DNA of 64,000 bases from the NCBI RefSeq assembly GCF_030253575.1, contig NC_080564.1, forward strand, positions 3,578,501 to 3,642,500, written 5' to 3'. The translations under genes were made by a program, and so were the position numbers. The stretch is from Rhododendron vialii. Taxonomy: Eukaryota; Streptophyta; Magnoliopsida; Ericales; Ericaceae. The notes under the pieces were generated by a model. It was not told the DNA's origin, ran no database searches, and was given only the letters and a program-made list of their open reading frames with translations. This document shows, in pieces, positions 24,249 through 33,775 of the stretch (positions are counted from its first letter, which is position 1; every line of letters starts with the position of its first letter).

Positions 24249-25229
24249 AAAAAAGTTGAGGAAAAAAATCTTTAACATCACGTTGACTTTAATGCTCCTT
24301 CCTTGCTTTATTTTTATTTATTTTTAGTTTAATTACTTGGGGCTTTAAAGGGGTGTTTTCGCTGAGTTTTAAGGGGCGTTTCCGTTATAAAATAATTTGT
24401 TGACAACAATTTTTTTTTATCATTTTTATTTAAAAATAATAATGTATTATTAATGTGTATGTTAATTTTGAGACAAAATTTTATGTATTATGTATTCATC
24501 TCAACAAGAAGAAAGGGAAAAGTAAAAAATTATAACCATTACACAAGTATTTTAAAAAATATCCAAGAAAAATCAAAATGAAAGCTTTGATAAATAATTA
24601 AATACAAATACCTCCCATGCATCGAAACTCATTGCCCATAGGCAAAAGAAAAACCATTTCAACATCACAAACAGCGACGAAAACTAGAGCAAGCATGTAA
24701 TAACGAATTCAAAATTGCAACCAAGCATTTCCATTGGTTCAATAACCGATTTATAACTAGGAAGCTCTGGTCCTTCGCTAATCGGAGCTAAAACTCTGGA
24801 AATAAAAATAGGAAGAAGGCTTGATATTATCTAAAAAATGTCTAGAAAATATTATATTTTCTAAATCAGAAACATAGACGCACTTCTAAAAACCTTTTTC
24901 AAAATCTGAACCGAACAGGGTCAAAGTATCAAACCAAACCGAAAAAAGAAGTTGACTTCCAAAACAATGAAATAGGTACAAAAATGTTGGTGCCTACTAA
25001 TAAATGCATACAACCCCAAACCAGGTCATACTTACTCTGTCATCAAATGTTGCCTCATCCAGTGGATGAATTCCTCAGCAGTCCCCAGGGGATGAGCAAG
25101 CTGCCACTCCAGCAATTTCTGCTTCCATTCCCCAACGAGTGGTCCCTCATTTTTGAGCTGCAAAACTCTCATGATATCCTTGCCATCCACCAGTGGCTTG
25201 GTTTCCCAAATTCTCTCTAGACCTATAGC

Positions 25230-25473
25230 CTATGGATGAGCAAAAAATCCGTCAAACCGTGAAATCCAGTCCAAACCGAATGGTTTGGTTAGGTTTTCAG
25301 TAGTGTGGTTTGGTTCCGGTTTAAAAAATTTAGAAACCGCGTTAAATGGTTTGGTCTGTGAATTTACATTAATGGTTTCGGTTCCAAATCGATCCGATCC
25401 GTATATAGATATAATATATATATATATACAGTCATTTTCAAATGAGGAGGTCCATTTCTCCCATTTTCCATTC
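25230..25473. mobile_element. Transposon remnant rich in GGTTTGGTT words
   Basis: It begins GGATGAGCAAAAAATCCG and contains repeated GGTTTGGTT / AAACCGAA words, the composition of a common small plant hAT-derived element. It ends at a short (TA)n run near 25411-25428 and then meets the foldback unit at 25474. It occupies the gap between the two pseudogene blocks. Confidence 0.45.
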
Positions 25474-25711
25474 AAATTACGATGATCCGAGCCGCTCAAT
25501 GTGTTCAGAACGTGATTTTAAGAGTACTCGCGAGGAATCAACAAAAAAAATGACCTGGAATGGCTTCATCCGAACAGTTTTTATTTGAACCGTTCAATAA
25601 AAAACAAACAAAAACTGCTCGGATGAAGTCTTTTCGGTTGTTTTTTTTGCTGATTTCCCATGGATACCTTTAAAATCACGTTCTGAACATATTGAGCGGC
25701 TTGGATCCTCG
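25474..25711. mobile_element. Stand-alone foldback unit, same family as the inner units at 15716 and 16030
   Basis: About 238 bp, bounded by GATGATCCGAGCCGCTCAAT at 25481-25500 and its near inverse at 25691-25710. The arms share GAACGTGATTTTAA, TCAACAAAAAAAATGACC and the GAACAGTTTTT / AAAAACTG centre with the units in the 15.5-16.4 kb element. It directly abuts the pseudogene coding block at 25712. Confidence 0.75.
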
Positions 25712-26358
25712 CCGGACAAAATTAAGGGAATCAAGGACAGGAATTTCTCGGTTGCATTGTGCAATCTCACCACCGTTTCCGCGTCGCTGCACTTTAATCT
25801 GAGAGACTTGCAGATGATGTAGGTGACAACCGCGAACTTCGGATTGCCTTTCTTGCCTCGGCCGTACGCACTCTTTCTGAACGGCAGAAACAATGCCGCG
25901 TATAGAGAGAGTCTCCTTTGATTGTCAGTGAAGGTAGAGAATCCAACTCGTCTCATCAGTCTCAAGTTAACACAAAGCCTGTACCATCCATCGAATAAGC
26001 TCGAATCGATACCGGGAGGAAGACCGAATACAACCCAAAACAACTGCAATTCAAAGATATAGGTCATTGCTTCAACATTGCCATCGCCGCCGTAGGATGT
26101 CATCATAAGATCGACCTCATGACCGATACGTTCCCTGCTAACTTTATCTGCAATAGCAGCCTGCACCTCGGCATCCGAGGCAGCTCGTTTCAGCTCTTCG
26201 TCCAGAACGAAACCGAGCCTTGCGCCGAAACGAAAAAAGCTCGGAGAACTCGAAGAGGGTCGTGGGTGCAGAGGGGTTGCTATTTTTCCAGTTGTTATAC
26301 CTTTCCCGGTAGAGTTACGGTACATTCCGCTTTTTTCCCAAAACCTTTTTTTTTTCAA

Positions 26359-27090
26359 AAAAAATGTAATTTTAAATTTAAATATAATGAAAATAAAATA
26401 TGATTTTTTAATTTTTTTTGCATCGTTTAAAATATTTCAATGAGATCTATCAAATAAGATTCATATTTGTAGGAAAATTATTTGCGTAAACACATAATTT
26501 TTGACCTTGAAATTACCTTTTTTTTATTAAAGTTTCTATTTTTAGAAAGTGAAACGCCCTATTAGCCCTATCTTGCTGTATATTTATAATAAAAAGTACG
26601 AATAAACAAATGTTATTGAATGTTTATTTGTTATTAGAATAATAATATTGGCATAGCACCTATAGAAGATAAGTTAAGAGAAAATAAACTAATGTTATTT
26701 AAACATATGTTCATAAATTGGTAGATAATGTAGTTAGGATAATGCTATGATTACGGTTGATGGTACAACTAAAGAGTGATAGACCAAAATTGAATTCAAA
26801 AATGGCGGTTCTAAAACGTGCAGGTCTGTTGGTCATCATGAAACACGATGCTCTCGATAGATTTCGGAGGAGAAAGCAAATTATGTAGTCGATTCTAATT
26901 AATCGAGAGATGGGCCTAGGTGAAGTTTGCTTTCTGCAAAGTCAGAACACTGTTTAAGAAGACTTTTTGGGCCGAAGAGATACCGATAAAAGGTTGGTTT
27001 TTCATGATTGGAGTCTTTGACTTTTGGGCTGAGATAGCCCATTTATGGTGGCCCAGTCCTACTTTTACAAACTCTTCTGCTCCAAGCGAA
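26359..27090. other. AT-rich spacer upstream of the 27-kb gene
   Basis: No coding homology was seen. It is strongly AT-rich to about 26760, then closer to promoter composition. Confidence 0.45.
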
Positions 27091-27094
27091 CACC

Positions 27095-27231
27095 CTCAAC
27101 GGCTAGTTTCGCTACGGTGTCTATCCCACGCCGCTTGCACACGCTCCAACGGTCATATTTCCCTTTATAAAACCTTCACTTCTCTAGTTCTCTTCCCCCT
27201 TCAACGTCTCTCTCTCTCTCTCTCTCTCTCT
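27095..27231 (+). promoter_or_regulatory. Promoter with MSA (mitosis-specific activator) elements, TATA box and (CT)n leader
   Basis: TCCAACGGTCA at 27145-27155 is a perfect match to the MSA consensus YCYAACGGYYA, which MYB3R factors bind in G2/M-expressed plant genes. A second copy, CTCAACGGCTA at 27095-27105, differs at one position. A TATA box (TATAAAA) is at 27175-27181, about 105 bases before the start codon, and a (CT)n tract at 27207-27231 falls in the predicted leader. The consensus and its role are established knowledge; use here is inferred. Confidence 0.7.
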
Positions 27232-27285
27232 GTGCAAAAGTTCTCGGGCAACAATCTCAGGCGATCTTTTCATCTAAACATTCCA

Positions 27286-28701
27286 ATGGAAACACCATCA
27301 TCAACAAGAAGAATCACAAGATCACAAGCCTTGGCTGCTTCAAACACCCACAGCATACCCACATCAAGTGAGTAACTCTTAATTCGCTCTCTTAGTTGTA
27401 ATCCATACCCTTATTCAAATACGCATACGTTACATTAGATTTTTTTGGGTAAATTATACGTTACATTAGATTGGTTGTATTGATAATCTTTTGATTGATT
27501 TTCTCAGAAAAGATTGAGGATTCCGAAAAGGGTACCGTTCCAAAATCAAGACAGCGAACTGGGTCCCAACCGCTCATCGATATCACCAACGATTCCCCGA
27601 TAATCGGGATAGCAATGGGGAAATTGAAAACCCCGTCGTCCACTTCGGCTCTGTCCAAGAACGGGGGCAATAAACACCAAGCCAAGACTCCTGGTTCAGG
27701 GGAGGCCTTACTGAGGGGTCAAGTCAAGACCCTTTTGCAGAGGGTGGAGGAAGAGGCCGAGTTTTCGAAGAAACTCTCACTGGAAGGCAGGCCTTTCCTT
27801 CATCTGCAGTCTCCGGCCAGGCTTCTCGCCCCTACTCCGGCGAACACACCGCAAGTCTTGAGCATTTCTGGTGAGGAGTACTTCAAGAGTTTCTGTCTAG
27901 CTTCGGTTACGCCGTCACCGGTCCAAGAAGAGCTCATGATTTCTCAGGTGTGAATCTTGGAATCTATAATTGTCAATTGGGGTTTTGCTAGTTGCTACTT
28001 CTGAAATCTTGATTTATTTCCTGAAATCTACGATCCTCTACTAATATGATTGTGTGTCAGTGCCTGTTTTGAATTGGGGATTTTTGCACGGACTTATTGG
28101 GGGTTTAACTTCTTGTTGTTTTGAATTGCAGATGGTTAGTGAGTTATTTGATGGAAGTAACAAGCAAGAAGGTCCTGAATCAGAAAGGAGCTGTCTGATA
28201 ACTAGGTCTCTACTCTTGGACTTCTCTGACAAATCAGAAGTCTCTTCTGACTCTTCTGGGCGTTCCTCTGTTTTGTCACCTGAAGGAGAAGGTGAAAGCA
28301 GAGAGAAGTCATCTGCGGAGGACGACGACGCTTCGGTGTGGTCTATTCAGGCGATTGCGAGTAGTACCAAAGATGAAGAGGAAGAAGAAGAAGTCGATGA
28401 CTGTGTCGAAGACATCGGAGAAGAGAACGATGGAGATGATTATGACTACGAAGAAGAAGAGTATGGTGATGATGGAGGGTTGCTTGATGCTTTGTGTGAA
28501 GGGATGAGCAAAATCAGTGTGTATGGGGGGGAGAGGAAAATGGCTAATTTCGCCGGAAGGCACACGCGATTCGTGTACAACAGTGATGATGAACTTGTTG
28601 AAGGAGAAGAAGAGTATGTTCTGAAACTGAAGGGATTGCCAACACCAAAAGGGAAGCACTTTCGCTTCCCTCTGGAAATGGAAGAAGGAGAAGAAAATTG
28701 A
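27286..28701 (+). CDS. Uncharacterised plant protein with acidic C-terminal half; candidate G2/M-expressed gene
   Basis: Three exons, 27286-27367, 27508-27947 and 28132-28701, give 363 residues. The N-terminus METPSSTRRITRSQALA is a motif I have seen in a plant-only family without an assigned function. Conserved-looking blocks follow: LIDITNDSPIIGIAMG, GSGEALLRGQVKTLLQRVEE, ITRSLLLDFSDKSE and DDDASVWSIQ. An Asp/Glu-dense tract covers about residues 255-290, then HTRFVYNSDDE and a charged tail. There is no signal peptide, membrane segment or enzyme motif. Upstream MSA elements suggest expression in dividing cells, and the RSLL sequence could be an RxxL destruction box, which is speculative. 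The start is the first ATG downstream of the TATA box and gives the conserved N-terminus. Confidence 0.85.
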
Positions 28702-30220
28702 GTTTCTTGGATCTACTTCAAAGGGGGTCTCATTCTTGTGAAGCCTGTTTTTTTTTTGTTTTCAGTTTGGATTTTGGTGGGGTTTGATTTTTAATTTGGT
28801 GTTGGTGGTTTATTTTGTCTTGGGAGCTCTCAGTTTTACTGATTATAAATGGTCACACAAGTGAACCGATTGAATACTTGTTGCAAGCAATGAATTAATT
28901 TGACTTACAGCAGCAGTAGTTTTTACGTTGGTTCTTATTGTCATTTGTGGCTGTTTTTTGTGCACTACTAATGTGTCAAATAAATTTTGATCTCTCTGAC
29001 ATATATGTATGACATGGATTAATATCTACTAAGCGCAATGTGATATTGCTTCATTTGTGTTGTGCCATTTTGCTTCATCGGATAATTTCTAATTCATTCA
29101 ACTATCAATGACGTTGTGCCCTCGCATCATTATGTCACCGTATTACAAAAATTGTTTGAAAATTTTATGTTGTTCAAAATTTCTTGCATATAACAAAAGG
29201 TGTTGTGGGCAACACTCAACTTGAAACATTAGTAGTTAAACAAAGGGTGTTGTGGTCGATCAATCTGGAAAGGATCGAGTGAGTAAAGGTTTGGATGAAG
29301 TTTATGCAAATTGAGCATAAAATGATGACCCAGCAAGCCTAGGATTAAGAAGCAAAAAAGGTACTAGCCTGGACCGAATAGGCGGGGGTCGTCAAGGCAA
29401 AATGAGGACGGCTGAGTGTCATCATAATTATAACAAGCGAACAATAAGCCTTCTTTCTATTCCCAACAACCTGGTTGTTGCCCCGAAGTGAAGCAAAATA
29501 GTTTGAAATTCGCCTCGTAGAGAATAGGCCTGAGGGATGAAGAAGGCATTGATCAGCAGCTTAACATAGGCAACCAGCTCCAATCCGTACAACTGGGAAT
29601 GGATGCTTCGATCCAAGGTCCCCCATTTCCATCCCTTTGAAACCCGCCCCCCCCCCCCCCGAAAGAATCTCCTGCAGGTGGAGGACGGATCATCTCATCA
29701 CTCACCTCGACCCTTAAACATAGATGTTTGTGTTCAACGGGCCCTTGCTCGACGTCATTTTGCTACTGATTCAAGTCCTCTCCTACGAGAGTAGAGGTCA
29801 TTCGATCCACTCTAACATGAAAGTTTTAACAGAACTTGGTCGGACCCCTCCCCTCTCATGTAAACATAAGCACGGCCTGAGAAAACCATCAACGTGTGAA
29901 CCGGGTTGAAGATTACAACTTACGCCCTTTAAAAACCAATCTCTTTAGATTCCCTTACTAATTACTAGTAGGAGCTCCTAAGCAATCAACTGGATGAAGA
30001 AGTGCCGCGGAGGTCACAAGGGAATCAGGTTCTTGAGTTACTGAAGAGCGAAAATCCTCTTTAGCATGGAACTAATACATCACAACCTACCGGAACCTGT
30101 GACACTACAGGGGTATAGTATAGTGATCATCCGGACCGTCTGTTTTCCCAATCAATGGTTCAGATTCGTTGTTTAACACCATTTTGTAAGCATGAGTAAG
30201 ATAGAATATAAACAAACGAG

Positions 30221-30415
30221 AAGTTTTTGGGTGCCTGGCGTGGTACGTCGATGATTCCAACAGTCCAAACGTGTTTTGGACAGCCCAGATTTATTCTCTC
30301 TCTCTCTCCTCTCACCTGACCACTCACTCACTCTCTCTCTTTCTCTCTCTCTCTAAAATCTAGACCATCTAAAACAGGTTGGACGGCTAAAATCGACGAT
30401 GGGGTACAACGTGTG
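30221..30415. mobile_element. MITE with CT-rich loop, related to 35235-35474
   Basis: It shares with the 35.2-kb element the left end AAGTTTTTGGGTG, the arm CCAAACGTGTTTTGGAC, a (CT)n-rich centre containing CACCTGACCACTCACTC, and the return arm TAAAATCTAGACCATC then GGACGGCTAAAAT. The matching right terminus is not obvious, so it is either truncated or diverged on that side. Confidence 0.65.
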
Positions 30416-31871
30416 TGGTACTTGTTGGAAAAAATAAATACTATTTTTTATGTGGTCCTATGTACTGTGTTTTCTAAATTGGATTGCAATGTGATTGTTG
30501 GACTTAATAGATTGAGTCATGCTAGTCAATTATGTGATCTACTTGGTAGCACGAGTTTTTTCCTATTGGGTAGTGGTTTCCCAATTATAATATGTGAGAT
30601 TAAATCTTTACCATTGATTTCATTGTTTCTATGATGGGAACAGAAACATATGGTGTACCCGTTGTAGAGAAGCCGTCCCCGATAAGATTATTTTTGTGTA
30701 AGCTCCCCCCCTTTTATAAAAAAGGCTTACGTTCACTTTTATCCCATGGGTTTAAAATAATCATCACATAAGGTAGAGCACTCTAGGTTCTTCTAAACTC
30801 TTGGAAGATGAACTTTCCTCCGAGCATGTATTTTTTTTACTTTCGACGGGATTTGTATTGATAATATTGAACTGGGGGAACATGAAACCAAGTGAACCCT
30901 TAATAAACAACTTTGGTGGCTGTGCTCACAGTTCGGACCTTGTTTCGAGCTCAATAACATGATTTGAACCGTTCACTGTTCAGATCTACACGCGAATAAC
31001 CACCCCGTAAAAAATCAAGTCAATCGAGCATTCATTAACTTAGTAAACAAATCTTATTTTTAGTGAGTTGTGGATGCCCGTAAATACTATCGATGTTTCT
31101 TGGTTGTTTCATCTCATTTGTTAAGGGTGGCAGGTCGGATCGATTTTGTGAGTTGTTAGCGTGTGACCGTGAGACTCATTTGCCGCGGCAACTCCAGCAA
31201 AATTCAAGGGGAAATGACCATTTTATATTTTTATTTTATTTGCAGGATTTTTTTTCATGTCTATTATGTGTACAATTAATAGATTCCTCAATAATGGACT
31301 GACTTTAGATTAATGGTGAGATTATGTTAATACGAAGCTTCTTATGACCAAAACGTAGTGATAATTAAGCCAAGTAGTACTTCTGATTGCCATTTAATCA
31401 AATTCCACGTAAGTGAACTGTTAACGGAAATGAGCGGCTAAATTTTTGATAACCTCAAGAGGTTTTTTTTACGGTGAAAGTCAAACCTGCGAACTTTGAA
31501 GAGCAAATCCTTATATATGCTCCCCGGCAATAACAAGTGTTGCAAATGTCAAGAGTAACCTTCACAACCTAGATGTACCTCGAGCGATGAGCAAATGTTT
31601 GAGCTCAACGACTGATGTTCGAGGTGTTGAAACTTCTCAAAACCATCTTGTTAGGTAAATTATCACACTTTAAAGATGATTAATGTTTTAAGCTCGGCTC
31701 GATAAGTTACCCTTGAATATATGAAAATAAAGTTACTTCTCTCTACTTAGGCATCCCAATCGGAGGGGATCGGTGAGCTATTGCAAGCACCGCTTTGATA
31801 AGTTGAAACGATGACCTTCTAGACCTATCTGAAGTCAACTAATCATAATGGCAAAATATAACAGAAACACT

Positions 31872-32216
31872 ACAGTCACCGACCGGGAGGGTCGGTGACC
31901 GGCCACCGATCCCGTGCGGGGTCCACTCCGGGCCCCGCACAAATGAACCGAGCCGCTCAATAATTTAAAAAAAAAAAAAACTGAGTGGGCCTTGAGAGAA
32001 ATAAGCTCAATCCAATGTGTGTACGTGCTCGATCCGAGCCGTTCCAAAATCAGATGATCCGAGCAGTTCAAAAATAAAAGTTTGGAACGAGCACGTACAC
32101 ACATCGGATTGAGCTTATTTCCCACACAGCCCATTCGGTTTTTTTTTTTAAATTATTGAGCGGCTCGGATCATTCGTGCGGGGCCCGGAGTGGACCCCAC
32201 ACGCGGTCGGTGACTG
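31872..32216. mobile_element. Foldback MITE with near-perfect 150-bp arms
   Basis: The left arm starts CTACAGTCACCGACCG and the right arm ends CGGTCGGTGACTGTAG. Arms match through GGGGTCCACTCCGGGCCCCG, CCGAGCCGCTCAATAATTT, an A-run and AATAAGCTCAATCC to TGTGTGTACGTGCTCG. An extra block, about 31888-31908, is present only on the left. The CCGAGCCGCTCAAT module at 31942-31961 and 32155-32174 is shared with the foldback units at 15.7, 16.0 and 25.5 kb. No clear target-site duplication was found. Confidence 0.8.
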
Positions 32217-32966
32217 TAGCACTGTTGCAAAATACTATAAGGTTATTGAACGAACATAACCACATAACCCTATCCGATTTACCTTTAAAATATGAGTAGC
32301 CTACTTTTCACAAAGTCAAATTGATGTCTATTTATACAAGGCGTATGTCATTTGATCAAGCGGTTACTGTCATCTGATTGGCGACTAATTTTGATTTTGT
32401 TACTTGAATGATTTATGCTGACGTCCTTTAAAGATTAACTATTTGAAGCATTAATTTGGCGTGTGATTTGCAATTCTAAACTCAAACTTAACTACATTTC
32501 TAAAACTCTTTAAGTTTTGGCACCATGTGTAGCAGCCTTTGGTACATATCTTTCGGCACCCAAAAAAGGATTGAACTGTCCAGTTTTGCCTATTTGTGGG
32601 CTCTTTTTGGACTTATTTCTCTGATCGAAACCGTTAATTTCATGAACCTCGTCAAGATTATGAATCATGTCCTAATTCACGTTAGTCGATCAATCAATAC
32701 ATGATCACTGCATATTTACACATTGATATAAATGGCACTGATCTATTGTGCCAGAACTTTTTTAAGGTAAATGTATTTCCATAATCATATTAAATGATAC
32801 TATTCAATTAACATAATTTTTGACACGATTGATGATCTCGATGAATTTAAAACATAACGATTTCGATCGTCAAAATAAGCTTGAAGTCTAAGGTCATATA
32901 AGACCAGCTGCTAGCCACATTCCAGCCAGCCAAGCTTAGGTGTGTGATCTTCAGTCCAACCCATAG

Positions 32967-32973
32967 TATATAA
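32967..32973 (+). promoter_or_regulatory. TATA box of the 33-kb gene
   Basis: TATATAA about 70 bases upstream of the favoured start codon at 33036. Transcription would be expected to begin near 33000, which makes the upstream ATG at 33003 an unlikely start. Confidence 0.55.
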
Positions 32974-33035
32974 TCCCATTCTCTCCACACCCACACCCCC
33001 ACATGGTTTTCAAAGACCATTTTCCCCAACCAAAC

Positions 33036-33476
33036 ATGGACCAAAAGCCCAAACCACCAAAACAGAGGATTAACAACACCACCGCCACCGCCAAGTCCTA
33101 CCTCTGCCTCCCCAGATTCAGACCCACCACCACAACCACCACCACCTCCACCAGCCACCCCCGCCGCCTCCTCTCGCCGGCCATCTCCCTCCTCGACCGC
33201 CTCCGCGAAGCCGTGTTCCGCCTGATCATGCTGTCCGCTCTCAGCTCCGCCACCAAGTCAACTAGGAAACAACCCGACCGAGCAGCCGCTGATCGCCGCG
33301 AGAACAAAGCTAGAAACTACCACCCATCGGAATCATCTCATTACAGTGAGGCCGTGGCCGACTGCATTGAGTTCATTAAGAAGTCGTCGGTGACCGCCGC
33401 CGACGACCGCCGTGATTCCAGTGCGTGCAGTGCCCGTAACTCCGCCGTGGATGGTGCAAGTTATGTGCTGTATTGA
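33036..33476 (+). CDS. Small conserved plant protein, function unknown
   Basis: Single exon of 146 residues from the ATG at 33036 (MDQKPKPPKQRI). An in-frame ATG at 33003 would add 11 residues, but the TATA box at 32967 puts the transcription start at about that point, so the later ATG is preferred. After a Thr/Ser-rich low-complexity stretch come two blocks that I recognise as conserved in a plant family: LLDRLREAVFRLIMLSALSS, and HYSEAVADCIEFIKKSS near the C-terminus. Members are sometimes labelled Josephin-like, but no Josephin protease triad can be seen here and I would not assign that activity. It has no signal peptide or clear membrane span. Confidence 0.7.
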   Translation: MDQKPKPPKQRINNTTATAKSYLCLPRFRPTTTTTTTSTSHPRRLLSPAISLLDRLREAVFRLIMLSALSSATKSTRKQPDRAAADRRENKARNYHPSESSHYSEAVADCIEFIKKSSVTAADDRRDSSACSARNSAVDGASYVLY

Positions 33477-33702
33477 ATCGGTTTGATCATTTGTTTTTTT
33501 TCCTTTTTCCAGATATTGTTTTGGAGGGTGTTTTTTCTCCATTCTATTGCTTTAAGATAATGATTGTACATTGATTTACATTTAATGGGAAGAATTACAG
33601 GGCATTTATAGAGCCTTTTTTTCTTGTTTTTTTCAAAGTTATTTGGTTGCCCAAGAAGTTGATAATAACACAACCGAATTTCTGCTTAGGTGAGGGGGCT
33701 GT

Positions 33703-33703
<1 letters not shown>

Positions 33704-33772
<69 letters not shown>
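33704..33772. repeat. (CT)n microsatellite, 69 bp, perfect
   Basis: About 34 uninterrupted CT units, the longest simple repeat in the window, about 230 bases downstream of the 33-kb gene stop codon, likely just past its 3' UTR. Expected to be highly length-variable between individuals. Confidence 0.95.

Positions 33773-33775
<3 letters not shown>

Larger units (their letters stand above)
22868..25031. other. F3H upstream region; no gene recognised
   Basis: AT-rich spacer. It contains a foldback element at 23148-23347 and two perfect or near-perfect tandem duplications at 23768-23869 and 24179-24248, listed separately. Elsewhere nothing resembling a coding exon was found. Confidence 0.5.
25032..26358 (-). 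pseudogene. CCA-adding tRNA nucleotidyltransferase, truncated and interrupted copy
   Basis: Two blocks on the minus strand match the C-terminal part of plant CCA-adding enzymes, which add CCA to tRNA 3' ends. Block 1, about 26300-25712, encodes TTGKIATPLHP, then FGARLGFVLDEELKRAAS, SRERIGHEVDLMM, QLFWVVFGLPP, QRRLSLYAALFLPFR and SDAETVVRLHNATEKFLSLI. Block 2, 25229-25032, encodes GLERIWETKPLVDGKDIM, GPLVGEWKQKLLEWQLAHP and a tail ending in TAA. Missing are the N-terminal catalytic head with its DxD motif, a piece just before FGARLG, and roughly 70-90 residues between the blocks. That gap is filled by transposon sequence (25230-25711), and the coding match stops where the foldback element starts. 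The remaining frame of block 1 is open, so decay is mostly by deletion and insertion. It could be a retained duplicate fragment; a functional enzyme is unlikely. Confidence 0.85.
28702..32960. other. Intergenic region; no gene recognised
   Basis: The first 200 bases are probably the 3' UTR of the upstream gene. From about 29310 to 30110 composition becomes clearly richer in G+C, with a run of 14 C at about 29650, and it reads like organelle-derived or old inserted DNA (see findings). A CT-loop MITE lies at about 30221-30415 and a strong foldback element at 31872-32216. The remainder is AT-rich with no recognised feature. Confidence 0.5.

Noticed and set aside
31872..32216. CACTA transposon assignment from the CACTACAG left flank
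   Set aside because: The right end does not give the matching CACTA terminus; only CTACAGTCACCGACC is shared by both ends.
33003..33035. Upstream in-frame ATG for the 33-kb protein
   Set aside because: It lies about 30 bases from the TATA box, where transcription should begin, so the ATG at 33036 is preferred.
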